Positions 1 through 8,380 of a stretch of 64,000 nt of DNA are shown here, piece by piece. Made by a program: the position numbers and the translations under genes. The stretch lies in contig CAKPMC010000005.1 in the NCBI GenBank assembly GCA_934167875.1, positions 35,114 to 99,113 on the forward strand, written 5' to 3'. A model generated the notes under the pieces. That model was not told where the DNA came from. It searched no databases and saw nothing but the letters and a program-made list of their open reading frames with translations. The stretch comes from an uncultured Bacilli bacterium (GTDB taxonomy: Bacteria; Bacillota_I; Bacilli_A; RF39; UBA660). The stretch's first letter is position 1; every line of letters starts with the position of its first letter.

Positions 1-1660
1 TGTTATCCACAGGTATCAACGATTCATCCTCTATATATTCAATTGCTGTCATATCAATTTGAGTTCTACGATCATCACTGTACTTACGCTTAATTTCTAG
101 CATTTCCTCTTTAATAATATCTAGAACTCTTTGTCCATTAGCTAAAATATCCTTATAATCAGCTATCTTAACAAGTAAATCATTTAATTCAGCTTCTACT
201 TTTCCACGTTCTAATCCAGTTAAACGACGTAATCTCATCTCAAGAATACTGTTAGCTTGAATATCATCTAAAGCAAATCTAGACATTAAATTATTTCTTG
301 CCTCATCATCACTTTCAGCAGCCCTAATAATATGTACAACTTCATCGATATTATCAAGTGCTATACGTAATCCTTCTAAAATATGAACTCTTTCTTCAGC
401 TTTTCCTAAATCATAACGAGTTCTTCTTAAAATTACTTCCTTTTGATGATCTATATATTTAGAAATAATATCCTTTATACCTAAAGTTCTAGGAGTTTGA
501 CCATCAAGAACTAAGAAAATAATACCATAAGATATTTGAAAATTAGTATGCTTATATAATTGATTCAAAATAACTTGTGCATTAGCATCTTTCTTTAAAG
601 TAATAGTAATTTTAATACCATCTTTTAAATCAGTATGATAATCAGAAATACCTTCAATAGTTTTATTATGAACAAGTTCAGCAACTTTATTTTTAAGTTC
701 CATAGTATTAACACCGTAAGGAACTTCTGTAATAACTATTTGATGATGATTACCATTTTCTTCAATAGTAGCTTTACTACGAATAGTAATGGAACCTCGA
801 CCTGTTTCATAAGCTTTCTTAATACCAGAATTACCTAAAATAATACCACCTGTAGGAAAATCTGGTCCTTTAATATATTGCATCAATCCCATGGTATCAA
901 TATCTGGATTATCAATATACGCAACACAACCATCTATAACTTCTCCTAAATTATGTGGTGGAATATTAGTAGCCATACCAACTGCAATACCCATAGATCC
1001 ATTAACAAGTACATTAGGAAATCTAGAAGGTAATACTTTAGGTTCTTTTCTTGTAGCATCAAAGTTGTCATCCATATCAACAGTATCTTTATTAATATCC
1101 CTTAATAATTCCAATGAAATTTTAGCAAGCCTTGACTCGGTATAACGCATTGCTGCTGCGCCATCTCCTTCAATATTACCAAAATTACCATGGCCATCAA
1201 TTAACATATATCTTTGGTTAAAATCTTGCGCTAAACGTACCATTGCTTCATAAATAGAACTATCTCCATGTGGGTGATAATTACCCATAACTTCTCCGAC
1301 CGTTTTAGCGCTCTTTCTGTGAGGTTTATCAGGTGTATAACCAGATTCATACATAGACCATAAAATACGTCTGTGAACAGGCTTTAAACCATCTCTAAGG
1401 TCAGGTAATGCACGAGACTTAATAACACTCATTGAATATTCCATAAAAGAAGTTTTAACTTCATCTACAATGTTATTATGATCTAATCTATCTCTTTCAT
1501 GAAAATATCCACTAAAATTACCATTAGATTTAATTATATCAATATCTTCTTGAGAATTATTATCATTAGTATTAGAAGTATCATCAGTAACATTATCAGT
1601 ATTATTATCTTCTTCACTAGCTCTAGCTAATAATTCATTTAAATCATCTTTGTTATCCAT
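1..1660 (-). CDS. gyrA: DNA gyrase subunit A (C-terminal part beyond window)
   Basis: Breakage-reunion subunit of DNA gyrase, which introduces negative supercoils with GyrB. Translating the minus strand from the ATG at 1660 gives about 553 codons of continuous GyrA. Visible motifs are the quinolone-pocket region HPHGDSSIYEAMVRLAQDF (wild-type-like Ser and Glu) and the catalytic tyrosine in AAMRYTESR. The first 45 or so residues form an acidic, Asn/Asp-rich extension before the conserved MEYSMSVI start, longer than in B. subtilis. A GGGAGG SD lies 6 nt upstream and overlaps the gyrB stop, so it is co-translated with gyrB. The C-terminal beta-pinwheel is outside the window. GyrA rather than ParC because it follows recF-gyrB. 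Confidence 0.97.
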   Translation of the reverse strand, partial: MDNKDDLNELLARASEEDNNTDNVTDDTSNTNDNNSQEDIDIIKSNGNFSGYFHERDRLDHNNIVDEVKTSFMEYSMSVIKSRALPDLRDGLKPVHRRILWSMYESGYTPDKPHRKSAKTVGEVMGNYHPHGDSSIYEAMVRLAQDFNQRYMLIDGHGNFGNIEGDGAAAMRYTESRLAKISLELLRDINKDTVDMDDNFDATRKEPKVLPSRFPNVLVNGSMGIAVGMATNIPPHNLGEVIDGCVAYIDNPDIDTMGLMQYIKGPDFPTGGIILGNSGIKKAYETGRGSITIRSKATIEENGNHHQIVITEVPYGVNTMELKNKVAELVHNKTIEGISDYHTDLKDGIKITITLKKDANAQVILNQLYKHTNFQISYGIIFLVLDGQTPRTLGIKDIISKYIDHQKEVILRRTRYDLGKAEERVHILEGLRIALDNIDEVVHIIRAAESDDEARNNLMSRFALDDIQANSILEMRLRRLTGLERGKVEAELNDLLVKIADYKDILANGQRVLDIIKEEMLEIKRKYSDDRRTQIDMTAIEYIEDESLIPVDN

Positions 1661-1671
1661 ACTACGCCTCC

Positions 1672-3609
1672 CTAAATATCAAGATTTTGAACATAATCTG
1701 CATTTTCTTCTATAAATTTTCTTCTAGGATCTACTTCATCACCCATTAATTTTTCAAATATTGCATCAGCAGCTACACAATCATCAACAGTAATCTTTCT
1801 TAAAACTCTCTTTTCAATATCCATAGTTGTTTCATTTAATTCTTCAGCATCCATTTCCCCTAAACCTTTCATACGAGCTATTTCAGCTTTAGAACGAACA
1901 TTTTCTGGTAATGAATTCAAATATGCAGCTAATTCATCATCATTAAGTACATATTTTCTAGTTTTACCATGCATAATTCTATATAAAGGTGGTTGAGCAG
2001 CATAAACATGCCCAGCTTCAACAATAGGTCTAAAGAAACGATAAAATAATGTTAATAATAATACACGTATATGTGAACCATCAACATCGGCATCAGTCAT
2101 AATAATAATTTTGTCATATCTAAGTTTAGATAAATCAAAATATTCACCAATTCCAGTACCAAAAGCTGTAATAATAGTCTTAATTTCTTCGTTACTAAGT
2201 GCTTTATCTACTCTAGCCTTTTCTACATTTAAAATTTTACCTCTTAGTGGTAATATTGCTTGAGTCATTGAATCTCTACCTTTTTTAGCAGAACCACCAG
2301 CACTATCTCCTTCGACTATAAATATTTCAGAAATGCTAGGATCTTTACTCTTACAGTCAGATAATTTACCAAAGAAATTAGTAACAGCTAAATCACTCTT
2401 TCTAGTAGCTTCTCTTGCTCTCTTAGCAGCCATTCTGGCATTTCTAGCTAATAATGCCTTATTAACAATAATTTTAGCATCTTCAGGATTTTCTAATAAA
2501 AATCTTTCAAATCCTTCAGCAAAAACACTATCAGCTAAACTTCTAACTTCAGAATTACCAAGTCTTCCTTTAGTTTGTCCTTCAAATTGAGGATTTGGAT
2601 GCTTACAAGAAATAATCATAGTAAGACCTTCTTTAACATCATCCTCTTTTAAGTTTTCGTCTTTTTCTTTTAACATATTATTTTTTCTAGCATAATTATT
2701 AATTACTCTTGATAAAGCTCTTTTAACACCATCTTCATGTGTTCCACCATCATGAGTGTTAATATTATTAACAAAAGAATAAATATTAGTATTATAAGAA
2801 GTGTTATACTGCATAGCTACTTCAAAAAATACACCATCTTTTTCCCCACTTAGGTGAATAATATCTTGATGAATTGGTGTTTTTTCCTGATTAATGAATT
2901 TAACATATTCACTAATACCACCTTCATAAAGGAAAGTTTCACCAGTAGTATCTTCTAAGTCACGATCATCTCTTATATTAATAGATAATCCCCTATTTAA
3001 AAATGCTAATTCACGAATTCTTACTTTTAATGTTTCATAATCATATATATCTGTATCAAATATTTCAGGATCAGGTTTAAATGTAACTGTAGTACCAGTT
3101 CTATCTTCACTACATTCACCAATTACATGTAATGGCTGTACTGTATGTCCACCATTTTCAAAACGAATTTGATGTATTTTACCATTTTTATAAACTGTAA
3201 CTTCTACCCATTTACTAAGAGCATTAACAACACTAGCACCAACACCATGAAGTCCACCTGATACTTTGTATCCTCCACCACCAAATTTACCACCAGCATG
3301 AAGTACAGTATAAACTGTTTCAACTGTAGAAATACCTGTTTTAGGGTGAATATCAACTGGTATACCACGACCATCATCTTTAACAGTTATTGAATTATCT
3401 TTATTAATAACTACTTCAATATTATGACAATAACCAGCTAATGCTTCATCTATAGCATTATCCACAATTTCCCATACCAAATGATGTAGACCTTTTACAT
3501 CAGTAGTACCAATATACATACCAGGTCTTTTTCTTACTGCTTCTAACCCTTCAAGTACTTGAATATCCGAAGCATCATAATGATTTGTAACTTTTTCTTC
3601 CATATCCAT
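1672..3609 (-). CDS. gyrB: DNA gyrase subunit B
   Basis: ATPase subunit of gyrase, 645 aa, normal length. GHKL ATPase motifs come first (EIVDNAIDEALAGY, DDGRGIPVDIH, GGLHGVGASVVNALS), then the TOPRIM motifs EGDSAGGSAKKGRD and DADVDGSHIRVLLLTLFYRF, and the C-terminal MKGLGEMDAEELNETTMD. The ATG sits 2 nt after the recF stop, so recF, gyrB and gyrA form one minus-strand operon running away from the origin. Confidence 0.98.
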   Translation of the reverse strand: MDMEEKVTNHYDASDIQVLEGLEAVRKRPGMYIGTTDVKGLHHLVWEIVDNAIDEALAGYCHNIEVVINKDNSITVKDDGRGIPVDIHPKTGISTVETVYTVLHAGGKFGGGGYKVSGGLHGVGASVVNALSKWVEVTVYKNGKIHQIRFENGGHTVQPLHVIGECSEDRTGTTVTFKPDPEIFDTDIYDYETLKVRIRELAFLNRGLSINIRDDRDLEDTTGETFLYEGGISEYVKFINQEKTPIHQDIIHLSGEKDGVFFEVAMQYNTSYNTNIYSFVNNINTHDGGTHEDGVKRALSRVINNYARKNNMLKEKDENLKEDDVKEGLTMIISCKHPNPQFEGQTKGRLGNSEVRSLADSVFAEGFERFLLENPEDAKIIVNKALLARNARMAAKRAREATRKSDLAVTNFFGKLSDCKSKDPSISEIFIVEGDSAGGSAKKGRDSMTQAILPLRGKILNVEKARVDKALSNEEIKTIITAFGTGIGEYFDLSKLRYDKIIIMTDADVDGSHIRVLLLTLFYRFFRPIVEAGHVYAAQPPLYRIMHGKTRKYVLNDDELAAYLNSLPENVRSKAEIARMKGLGEMDAEELNETTMDIEKRVLRKITVDDCVAADAIFEKLMGDEVDPRRKFIEENADYVQNLDI

Positions 3610-3611
3610 CT

Positions 3612-4727
3612 TTATCCCGCCTTTTCATTTATAGTTCCATGGTCAACCACAAAAATTTTAGAGTTTTTAATAATTTTTTTATTAATATTTTTTAAATCAG
3701 TCGTAGTAATAATAGTTTGTATATTATCAGGTATATATTTTATTAAAGCATTTCTTTTTTCGATATCAAGTTCACTAAAAATATCATCTAGTAATAAAAT
3801 AGGACTATCATTTTTTTCATCAATGAATATTTGAACTTCTGATAGTTTAAAAGCAATTATAGCTAATCGTTTTTGACCCTGTGATGCATAAAATTTCATA
3901 TTTTGTTTATCTATATAGAATGAAAAATCATCTCGATGTGGTCCATATAAAGTCATACCCTGTGATAATTCTCTTTTAAAATTAGTTTTAAGTTTATGAT
4001 AAAACTTATTTTTAATACTTTCTTCATCAAATTTATCTAGTTCTAAACTATTTTCATATAAAATATTAAGTCCATTAATATTCATTATATTTTTATATAT
4101 ATTACCTATTCTATTATTTACTTGATCTAAATACTGTTTTCTATATTTATAAATTAAAACAGCCCTATCAACTAGTTTTTCATTTATTATATCTAAATAT
4201 CTATTATCAGTAAGTCCATTAATAGACATTTGTTTTAAGTATTCATTTCTAGTTTTTAAAATTTTATTATACTCATTTAAATAAGTAACATACATAGGAT
4301 ATAATTGACTAATTTGTGTATTTAATAAGTTTCTTCTAACTTGAGGAGAACCATTTATTATATCCAAATCAGTTGGACTAAACATAATTACATTCATATT
4401 TGAAATATAAGAAGATATTTTTTTTATTTCTTTATTATTTACAAAAACTTTTTTACTATCTAAAAGAAATTTAACCTCTAATTCTAATAATTTACTACTA
4501 TTTCTTAATAATCCTTTAACACCACCTGACTGATAACCATCTTTAATAATATTATTTTCAAAACCTAAACGATGTGATTTTGTAAGTGCAAGTATATAAA
4601 TACTTTCTATTATATTTGTTTTTCCTTGAGCATTATTTCCTATAAAAATATTTGTTTTGTCACATAATTTTATTGTTTCTTTTTTGTAATTACGAAATTG
4701 ATTTACTTCTAATTTTGATAAATACAT
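3612..4727 (-). CDS. recF: DNA replication/repair protein RecF
   Basis: SMC-like ATPase that helps load RecA at gaps during recombinational repair. 371 aa from the chosen ATG (MYLSKLEVNQFRNYK). Walker A GNNAQGKTNIIE lies near residue 32, the signature region is SQGQKRLAIIAFKLSE, and Walker B is ILLLDDIFSELD. An in-frame TTG four codons upstream (4739) is possible, but TTTGAGG at 4732-4738 is a well-spaced SD for the ATG at 4727. The yaaA (S4-domain) gene that normally lies between dnaN and recF in Bacilli is missing; comK occupies that slot. Confidence 0.95.
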   Translation of the reverse strand: MYLSKLEVNQFRNYKKETIKLCDKTNIFIGNNAQGKTNIIESIYILALTKSHRLGFENNIIKDGYQSGGVKGLLRNSSKLLELEVKFLLDSKKVFVNNKEIKKISSYISNMNVIMFSPTDLDIINGSPQVRRNLLNTQISQLYPMYVTYLNEYNKILKTRNEYLKQMSINGLTDNRYLDIINEKLVDRAVLIYKYRKQYLDQVNNRIGNIYKNIMNINGLNILYENSLELDKFDEESIKNKFYHKLKTNFKRELSQGMTLYGPHRDDFSFYIDKQNMKFYASQGQKRLAIIAFKLSEVQIFIDEKNDSPILLLDDIFSELDIEKRNALIKYIPDNIQTIITTTDLKNINKKIIKNSKIFVVDHGTINEKAG

Positions 4728-4794
4728 AAAAAACCTCAAAAAAACTCATATAATCACCTTTTGTACCTTTTTGTACTCCTATACCTACACATAT

Positions 4795-4803
4795 ATTATA
4801 ACA
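4795..4803 (-). promoter_or_regulatory. Extended -10 promoter for recF-gyrB-gyrA
   Basis: Minus-strand TGTTATAAT, a full extended -10 (TGnTATAAT), lies about 70 nt upstream of the recF ATG and downstream of the comK terminator. The -35 region is poor, as is usual for extended -10 promoters. It would give the recF-gyrB-gyrA operon its own transcription. Confidence 0.6.
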
Positions 4804-4823
4804 TAATACAGGCTTAAAAACAC

Positions 4824-4851
4824 AAAAAAAGAGAATTTTATCTCTTTTTTT
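4824..4851 (-). terminator. Intrinsic terminator after comK
   Basis: AAAAAAAGAGA / TCTCTTTTTTT stem with a short AT loop and a T-run, immediately beyond the comK stop codon. Confidence 0.8.
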
Positions 4852-4853
4852 AT

Positions 4854-5306
4854 CTATATTTTAGTTAATTTTCTCTCATTTAAAATCAAATTAAGTCTAG
4901 AAGCTCTCATAACCTGATTTTCTATTGATTTTTTTGACATATTTGTCTTTATTTTTTGACCATTTTTAAGAACTATATATGTAATATTATCAGTTTTTTC
5001 AACATTCTTATACCACTTTAAAGCTATCCATATACAATCACTGTTTTCTGGTGAAGTAATTGGAAAAAAAATCATTTCTGAACTTTCTTCTACTATAATT
5101 GGTAATTTATAATTTGCTCCTAACATTCTTTTACTTCCATCTACTCTGCCAGAATAAGAGCTTCCAAAATACTGACAAGAATAATCCATTACTTCATAAC
5201 TACTGTTTGATAACTTATATTCATTATTTTTTTCATAAACTTTTGAATTATTTTTATCAATTCCTAATACTGCCATTGTTTCATCATTTACTTCATACTC
5301 TTTCAT
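4854..5306 (-). CDS. comK: ComK-family competence transcription factor, C-terminally short
   Basis: ComK is the master activator of natural transformation genes in Bacilli; it binds AT-rich K-boxes. The 150-aa product starts at the ATG at 5306, which has an AGGGGGA SD; an upstream in-frame ATG at 5339 lacks one. It matches B. subtilis ComK over most of its length: YEVNDETMAVL near the start, CQYFGSSYSGR (B. subtilis CRFFGSSYAGR), KLPIIVEESSEMIFFPITSP, SIENQVMRASRL (SFENQVYRTAWL). It stops shortly afterwards, about 40 residues before the 192-aa B. subtilis end, so the region carrying the MecA-binding FMLYP motif there is absent. It lies between dnaN and recF with its own promoter and terminator. 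Confidence 0.88.
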   Translation of the reverse strand: MKEYEVNDETMAVLGIDKNNSKVYEKNNEYKLSNSSYEVMDYSCQYFGSSYSGRVDGSKRMLGANYKLPIIVEESSEMIFFPITSPENSDCIWIALKWYKNVEKTDNITYIVLKNGQKIKTNMSKKSIENQVMRASRLNLILNERKLTKI

Positions 5307-5323
5307 ATTATTTCCCCCTGCAA

Positions 5324-5337
5324 TCAAATTGCAAGTC
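5324..5337 (-). repeat. 14-bp element shared with dnaA, comK copy
   Basis: Minus-strand GACTTGCAATTTGA, identical to 8130-8143 upstream of dnaA. In both places it begins 2 nt after a -10-like hexamer (TATAGT here, TAGAAT at dnaA), so it covers the transcription start. Here TGCAAT-TTG-ATTGCA also forms a perfect hairpin directly next to the comK SD. Confidence 0.75.
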
Positions 5338-5339
5338 AT

Positions 5340-5376
5340 ACTATAACAGTATAATTAGTCGAAAATAATCGAAAAA
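5340..5376 (-). promoter_or_regulatory. comK promoter with tandem Spo0A-box-like sites
   Basis: On the minus strand, -10 TATAGT preceded by TGT (5348-5340), with a weak -35 covered by two repeats. On the plus strand these read AGTCGAAA (5357-5364) and AATCGAAA (5367-5374), 10 bp apart. The 0A-box consensus is TGTCGAA; in the direction of comK transcription they read ATTTTCGACTAA and TTTTTCGATT. A weak -35 overlapped by tandem 0A boxes is typical of Spo0A-controlled promoters. Binding is inferred. Confidence 0.5.
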
Positions 5377-5397
5377 TGTCATATTATATAAAAAAAT

Positions 5398-5421
5398 AAA
5401 AAGTGAAAAAATTCACTTTTT
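5398..5421 (-). terminator. Intrinsic terminator after dnaN
   Basis: AAAAAGTGAA / TTCACTTTTT stem, followed on the minus strand by a T-rich tract. Separates dnaA-dnaN from comK. Confidence 0.8.
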
Positions 5422-5425
5422 AATC

Positions 5426-6547
5426 TTAATATGTTCTAATTGGTAATACTAATTGTGTTAATCCTTCATCTTTACTTGAATTTAAGATAATAGGTTTTAC
5501 TTCTCCAACAAATGAAATACTTACTTGTTCATCATTAAATGATTTTAAAGCTTCCATCATATACTTAGCTACAAATGATATTCTTAAATTTTCATCATTA
5601 TCTTTTTCTATGTTCATTTTTTCTTCTACTCTACCTATTTCAGCAGAACTGCTTCTAACAAATAATTTATTACCTTCTATTTCAAATGTAACTATATTCT
5701 TTTCCTTATCACTAGTTAAAATACTAGCACGATCAATTACATTATATAACTCATTAACATTAACTTTAATAGCTAATAAGAATTCATCTGGTAATAAATT
5801 AGCTGTATTAGGATAAGTACCACTAATTAATCTAGATTGAAATAATATATTTTGATACTTTATTAATACCTTATTATTAAATATATGTAACTCTACTTTT
5901 TCATCACTATCATCCATTATTTTAATAAATTCTAATAAATTTTTACTAGGTATTACTATATTATAATTATCTTCTACTGCATTATCTAATGTTATTATTC
6001 TTCTAGCTAAACGGTATGAGTCAGTTGAATTACATTCCATTACGTTACCAACTATCTTAAAATTAATCCCAGTTAAAATAGGTCTAGATTCATCACTAGA
6101 AGAAGCAAAAGAAGTTTGATAAATAATACTTCTAAATGTTCTACTATCTATTGCTAATGGGTTTTTGCTTAAATCTAAATTAATACTTGGATATTCATTT
6201 TTATTAATACCATTTAAATTAAATTCACTATTATCTGTGTAAATAGTTATTTTTAATTCATCAATTACTTCAATATTAATAAATTCATCTGGTAATTTAC
6301 GTACTATATCAAGAATATATTTACCTTGAATAATAATACTTCCTTCTTTTTCAACTTCCATATCATCTGTTTTATCAATAAATACTTGTATAGTAATATC
6401 ATTATCACTCGCTGTAAGTAATAAACCATTACTTGTCAAATCAAATTTAATTCCAGATAATACAGGAACTAAATTTCTACTTGATAAAGCTTTTGAAACT
6501 TTATTTAATCCATCTAATAACACTTCTTTTTTAATTTTTAATTTCAT
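5426..6547 (-). CDS. dnaN: DNA polymerase III beta sliding clamp
   Basis: Ring clamp that tethers the replicase to DNA and recruits many replication and repair proteins. 373 aa, normal for DnaN, with three repeated clamp folds; recognisable stretches are MKLKIKKEVLLDGLNKVSKALSSR, ASSSDESRPILTGINF and the C-terminal LVLPIRTY. ATG at 6547 with an AAGGAA SD. Downstream of dnaA across the 142-bp unwinding region, and probably co-transcribed with it. Confidence 0.98.
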   Translation of the reverse strand: MKLKIKKEVLLDGLNKVSKALSSRNLVPVLSGIKFDLTSNGLLLTASDNDITIQVFIDKTDDMEVEKEGSIIIQGKYILDIVRKLPDEFINIEVIDELKITIYTDNSEFNLNGINKNEYPSINLDLSKNPLAIDSRTFRSIIYQTSFASSSDESRPILTGINFKIVGNVMECNSTDSYRLARRIITLDNAVEDNYNIVIPSKNLLEFIKIMDDSDEKVELHIFNNKVLIKYQNILFQSRLISGTYPNTANLLPDEFLLAIKVNVNELYNVIDRASILTSDKEKNIVTFEIEGNKLFVRSSSAEIGRVEEKMNIEKDNDENLRISFVAKYMMEALKSFNDEQVSISFVGEVKPIILNSSKDEGLTQLVLPIRTY

Positions 6548-6689
6548 ATATATTCCTTCTTTCTTAAATAGTTATTATTATTATTATTACTGTGGAAACT
6601 GTGTATAAGTGTCATCCAACCTTATTTTATCACATTTTTACTAAAATTTACCTGTGGAAAAAAAGTTTTAAATTTGCATTTTATCCACA
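6548..6689 (-). other. oriC: oriC downstream half: DnaA boxes plus DnaA-trio unwinding element
   Basis: Region between the dnaA stop and the dnaN start. Boxes: exact TTATCCACA at 6681-6689, TGTGGAAAA at 6653-6661, TGTGTATAA at 6600-6608 (TTATACACA on the dnaA strand) and TGTGGAAAC at 6591-6599 (GTTTCCACA). The last two are adjacent direct repeats on the dnaA strand, followed by one G and then six TAA triplets (6589-6572). This is the layout of the bacterial origin unwinding system described in B. subtilis: paired boxes, then DnaA-trios, between dnaA and dnaN. Confidence 0.85.
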
Positions 6690-8099
6690 CTATACTATTT
6701 CTTTCTTTAATTTTTCAATAATATTAGCTAATTCTTTATTAGTTGCTATTTCATTTTCTATTTTTTCCACGGAGTGCATAACTGTTGAATGATCTTTACC
6801 ACCAAACTCAATTCCTATTTTAGGAAATGACTCATTTGTGAGTTTCCTACATAAATACATTGCTACTTGTCTTGGAAATGCTAAATTAGCACTTCTTTTC
6901 TTTGACTTCATATCTTCAACTGATACCTGAAAGTATTCAGCAACAATTCTTTGTATTCTATTAACACTATTTTTTTCACTATATCCTTTATTTACAAAGT
7001 CTTTTAATACATCAACCGCCAGATCTAATGTTATTTCTGCACCACCCATGATAGTTGAATAAGCAAGTAGTCTTGTAATTGAACCTTCTAGATGTCTAAC
7101 ATCGCTACCAACATTAGAAGCAATATATTCAATAACATCATCAGGTATATTTTTATTCAACGACTCCCCTATTATCTTTTTCTTGATGATTGCTACTCTT
7201 AAATCAAAATCCGGTGGAAATATATCAGCGGTTAATCCCCAACAAAATCTAGTTCTTAACCTATCTTCTAATAGTTTTAAGTCATCTGGAGAACGATCAG
7301 ATGAAATAATTATTTGTTTATTTTCATCGTAAAGCTTAGTAAATGTATTAAAAAACTCATTCTGTGTTTGCGGTGCGCCTTGAAAAAATTGAATATCATC
7401 TACTATTAATACATCAATACTCCTATATTTATTTTTAAAATAACTAACATAATCAAAGTTTTTGCCATTTTCATCCTTTTTATTAATACCTAAGAAATCA
7501 GTTATAAATTGATCACTTGATACATATAAAACCTTTTTATTAGAATGTTCTGTTATATAATTACCAATTGCATGCATTAAATGTGTCTTCCCTAATCCAC
7601 TATTTCCATATATAAATAAAGGATTATATAAAACACCAGGATTTTCGGCAACTTCAAGTGCAGCAGCTTGTGCAAATTTATTTGTATTCCCTACTATAAA
7701 ATTTTCAAAAGTATAATTTTTATTAAGATTTGAACAGAAATTGTTAATAACATTACTATTATCTATACTCTTTCCATCGTTATCAACATTATTGTGGATA
7801 TACATAGGATTTATATTATCATTACTAGTATTTTCATTTTCTAATTCATCTATTTCTTCTTTAGTATAGAATTCAATATCAATATTATCACCTACAACAT
7901 TACTTAGGTTATCTACTATTAATTCATAATATTTAGTAGCCAAATGTTTTTTATACATAGCCATTGGCACTATTATTTTGCATACACCATCTTTATATTC
8001 ATATAATTCTGTATTTTTAAACCAGGTTTCAAACGATAAGGGGTTTAATTCATTTTTAATAACGTTTAAAAAATTAGCCCAAATAATTTTTGTATTCAT
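6690..8099 (-). CDS. dnaA: Chromosomal replication initiator DnaA
   Basis: AAA+ initiator that binds DnaA boxes and opens oriC. 469 aa. Domain I covers residues 1 to about 80 (FETWFKNTEL). A Asn/Asp-rich linker runs to about 125. The AAA+ domain has Walker A GNSGLGKT (165-172), Walker B VLIVDDIQFF and the RFCWGL arginine region. C-terminal domain IV carries the box-binding helix GGKDHSTVMHSVEKIE. ATG with AGGGGGGAT SD. A DnaA box lies in the promoter spacer (8161-8169), pointing to autoregulation. Confidence 0.98.
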   Translation of the reverse strand: MNTKIIWANFLNVIKNELNPLSFETWFKNTELYEYKDGVCKIIVPMAMYKKHLATKYYELIVDNLSNVVGDNIDIEFYTKEEIDELENENTSNDNINPMYIHNNVDNDGKSIDNSNVINNFCSNLNKNYTFENFIVGNTNKFAQAAALEVAENPGVLYNPLFIYGNSGLGKTHLMHAIGNYITEHSNKKVLYVSSDQFITDFLGINKKDENGKNFDYVSYFKNKYRSIDVLIVDDIQFFQGAPQTQNEFFNTFTKLYDENKQIIISSDRSPDDLKLLEDRLRTRFCWGLTADIFPPDFDLRVAIIKKKIIGESLNKNIPDDVIEYIASNVGSDVRHLEGSITRLLAYSTIMGGAEITLDLAVDVLKDFVNKGYSEKNSVNRIQRIVAEYFQVSVEDMKSKKRSANLAFPRQVAMYLCRKLTNESFPKIGIEFGGKDHSTVMHSVEKIENEIATNKELANIIEKLKKEIV

Positions 8100-8129
8100 T
8101 ATTATTATCCCCCCTGACTAAAGATAATT

Positions 8130-8143
8130 TCAAATTGCAAGTC
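8130..8143 (-). repeat. 14-bp element shared with comK, dnaA copy
   Basis: Minus-strand GACTTGCAATTTGA, 30 nt upstream of the dnaA ATG and 2 nt downstream of a -10-like TAGAAT. Identical to 5324-5337. The flanking promoter core is similar too: GTTA-n-A-n-T-A-n before the 14-mer in both. Confidence 0.75.
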
Positions 8144-8380
8144 TTATTCTAACTTAAAATTGTGGAAAAATAAATAGTTATTTTTATCTTTTTTTTAATT
8201 CACAGTTTATCAACAGTTTTTTCCACAAATATAAACCTTATATATATTGAATATATCACACTTTTCCACAAATTTAAAAAAATAACTAATCACAAGGTTA
8301 ATAAAGTTATAAACAAGACTGTGGAAATAGTGGAAAATTACATTTATAATGTGGAAAATGAATATTTTTTTATGAAATAA
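8144..8380. other. oriC: oriC upstream half: DnaA-box cluster between dnaA and rpmH
   Basis: Non-coding, very AT-rich. Boxes: TGTGGAAAA 8161-8169, TTATCAACA 8207-8215 (one mismatch), TTTTCCACA 8219-8227, TTTTCCACA 8262-8270, TGTGGAAAT 8320-8328, AGTGGAAAA 8329-8337, TGTGGAAAA 8350-8358. The recurring form is TTTTCCACA rather than TTATCCACA. Genes diverge here (dnaA leftward, rpmH rightward) and almost everything in the window reads away from this point. This corresponds to the incA/incB side of the bipartite B. subtilis oriC. Confidence 0.9.

Noticed and set aside
3..11. Exact DnaA box TTATCCACA at the left edge
   Set aside because: Single box inside gyrA coding sequence; no cluster around it, so chance is likely.
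635..1145. Plus-strand open frames at 635-838 and 891-1145
   Set aside because: They lie opposite gyrA, lack SDs, and have the composition expected of antisense shadows.
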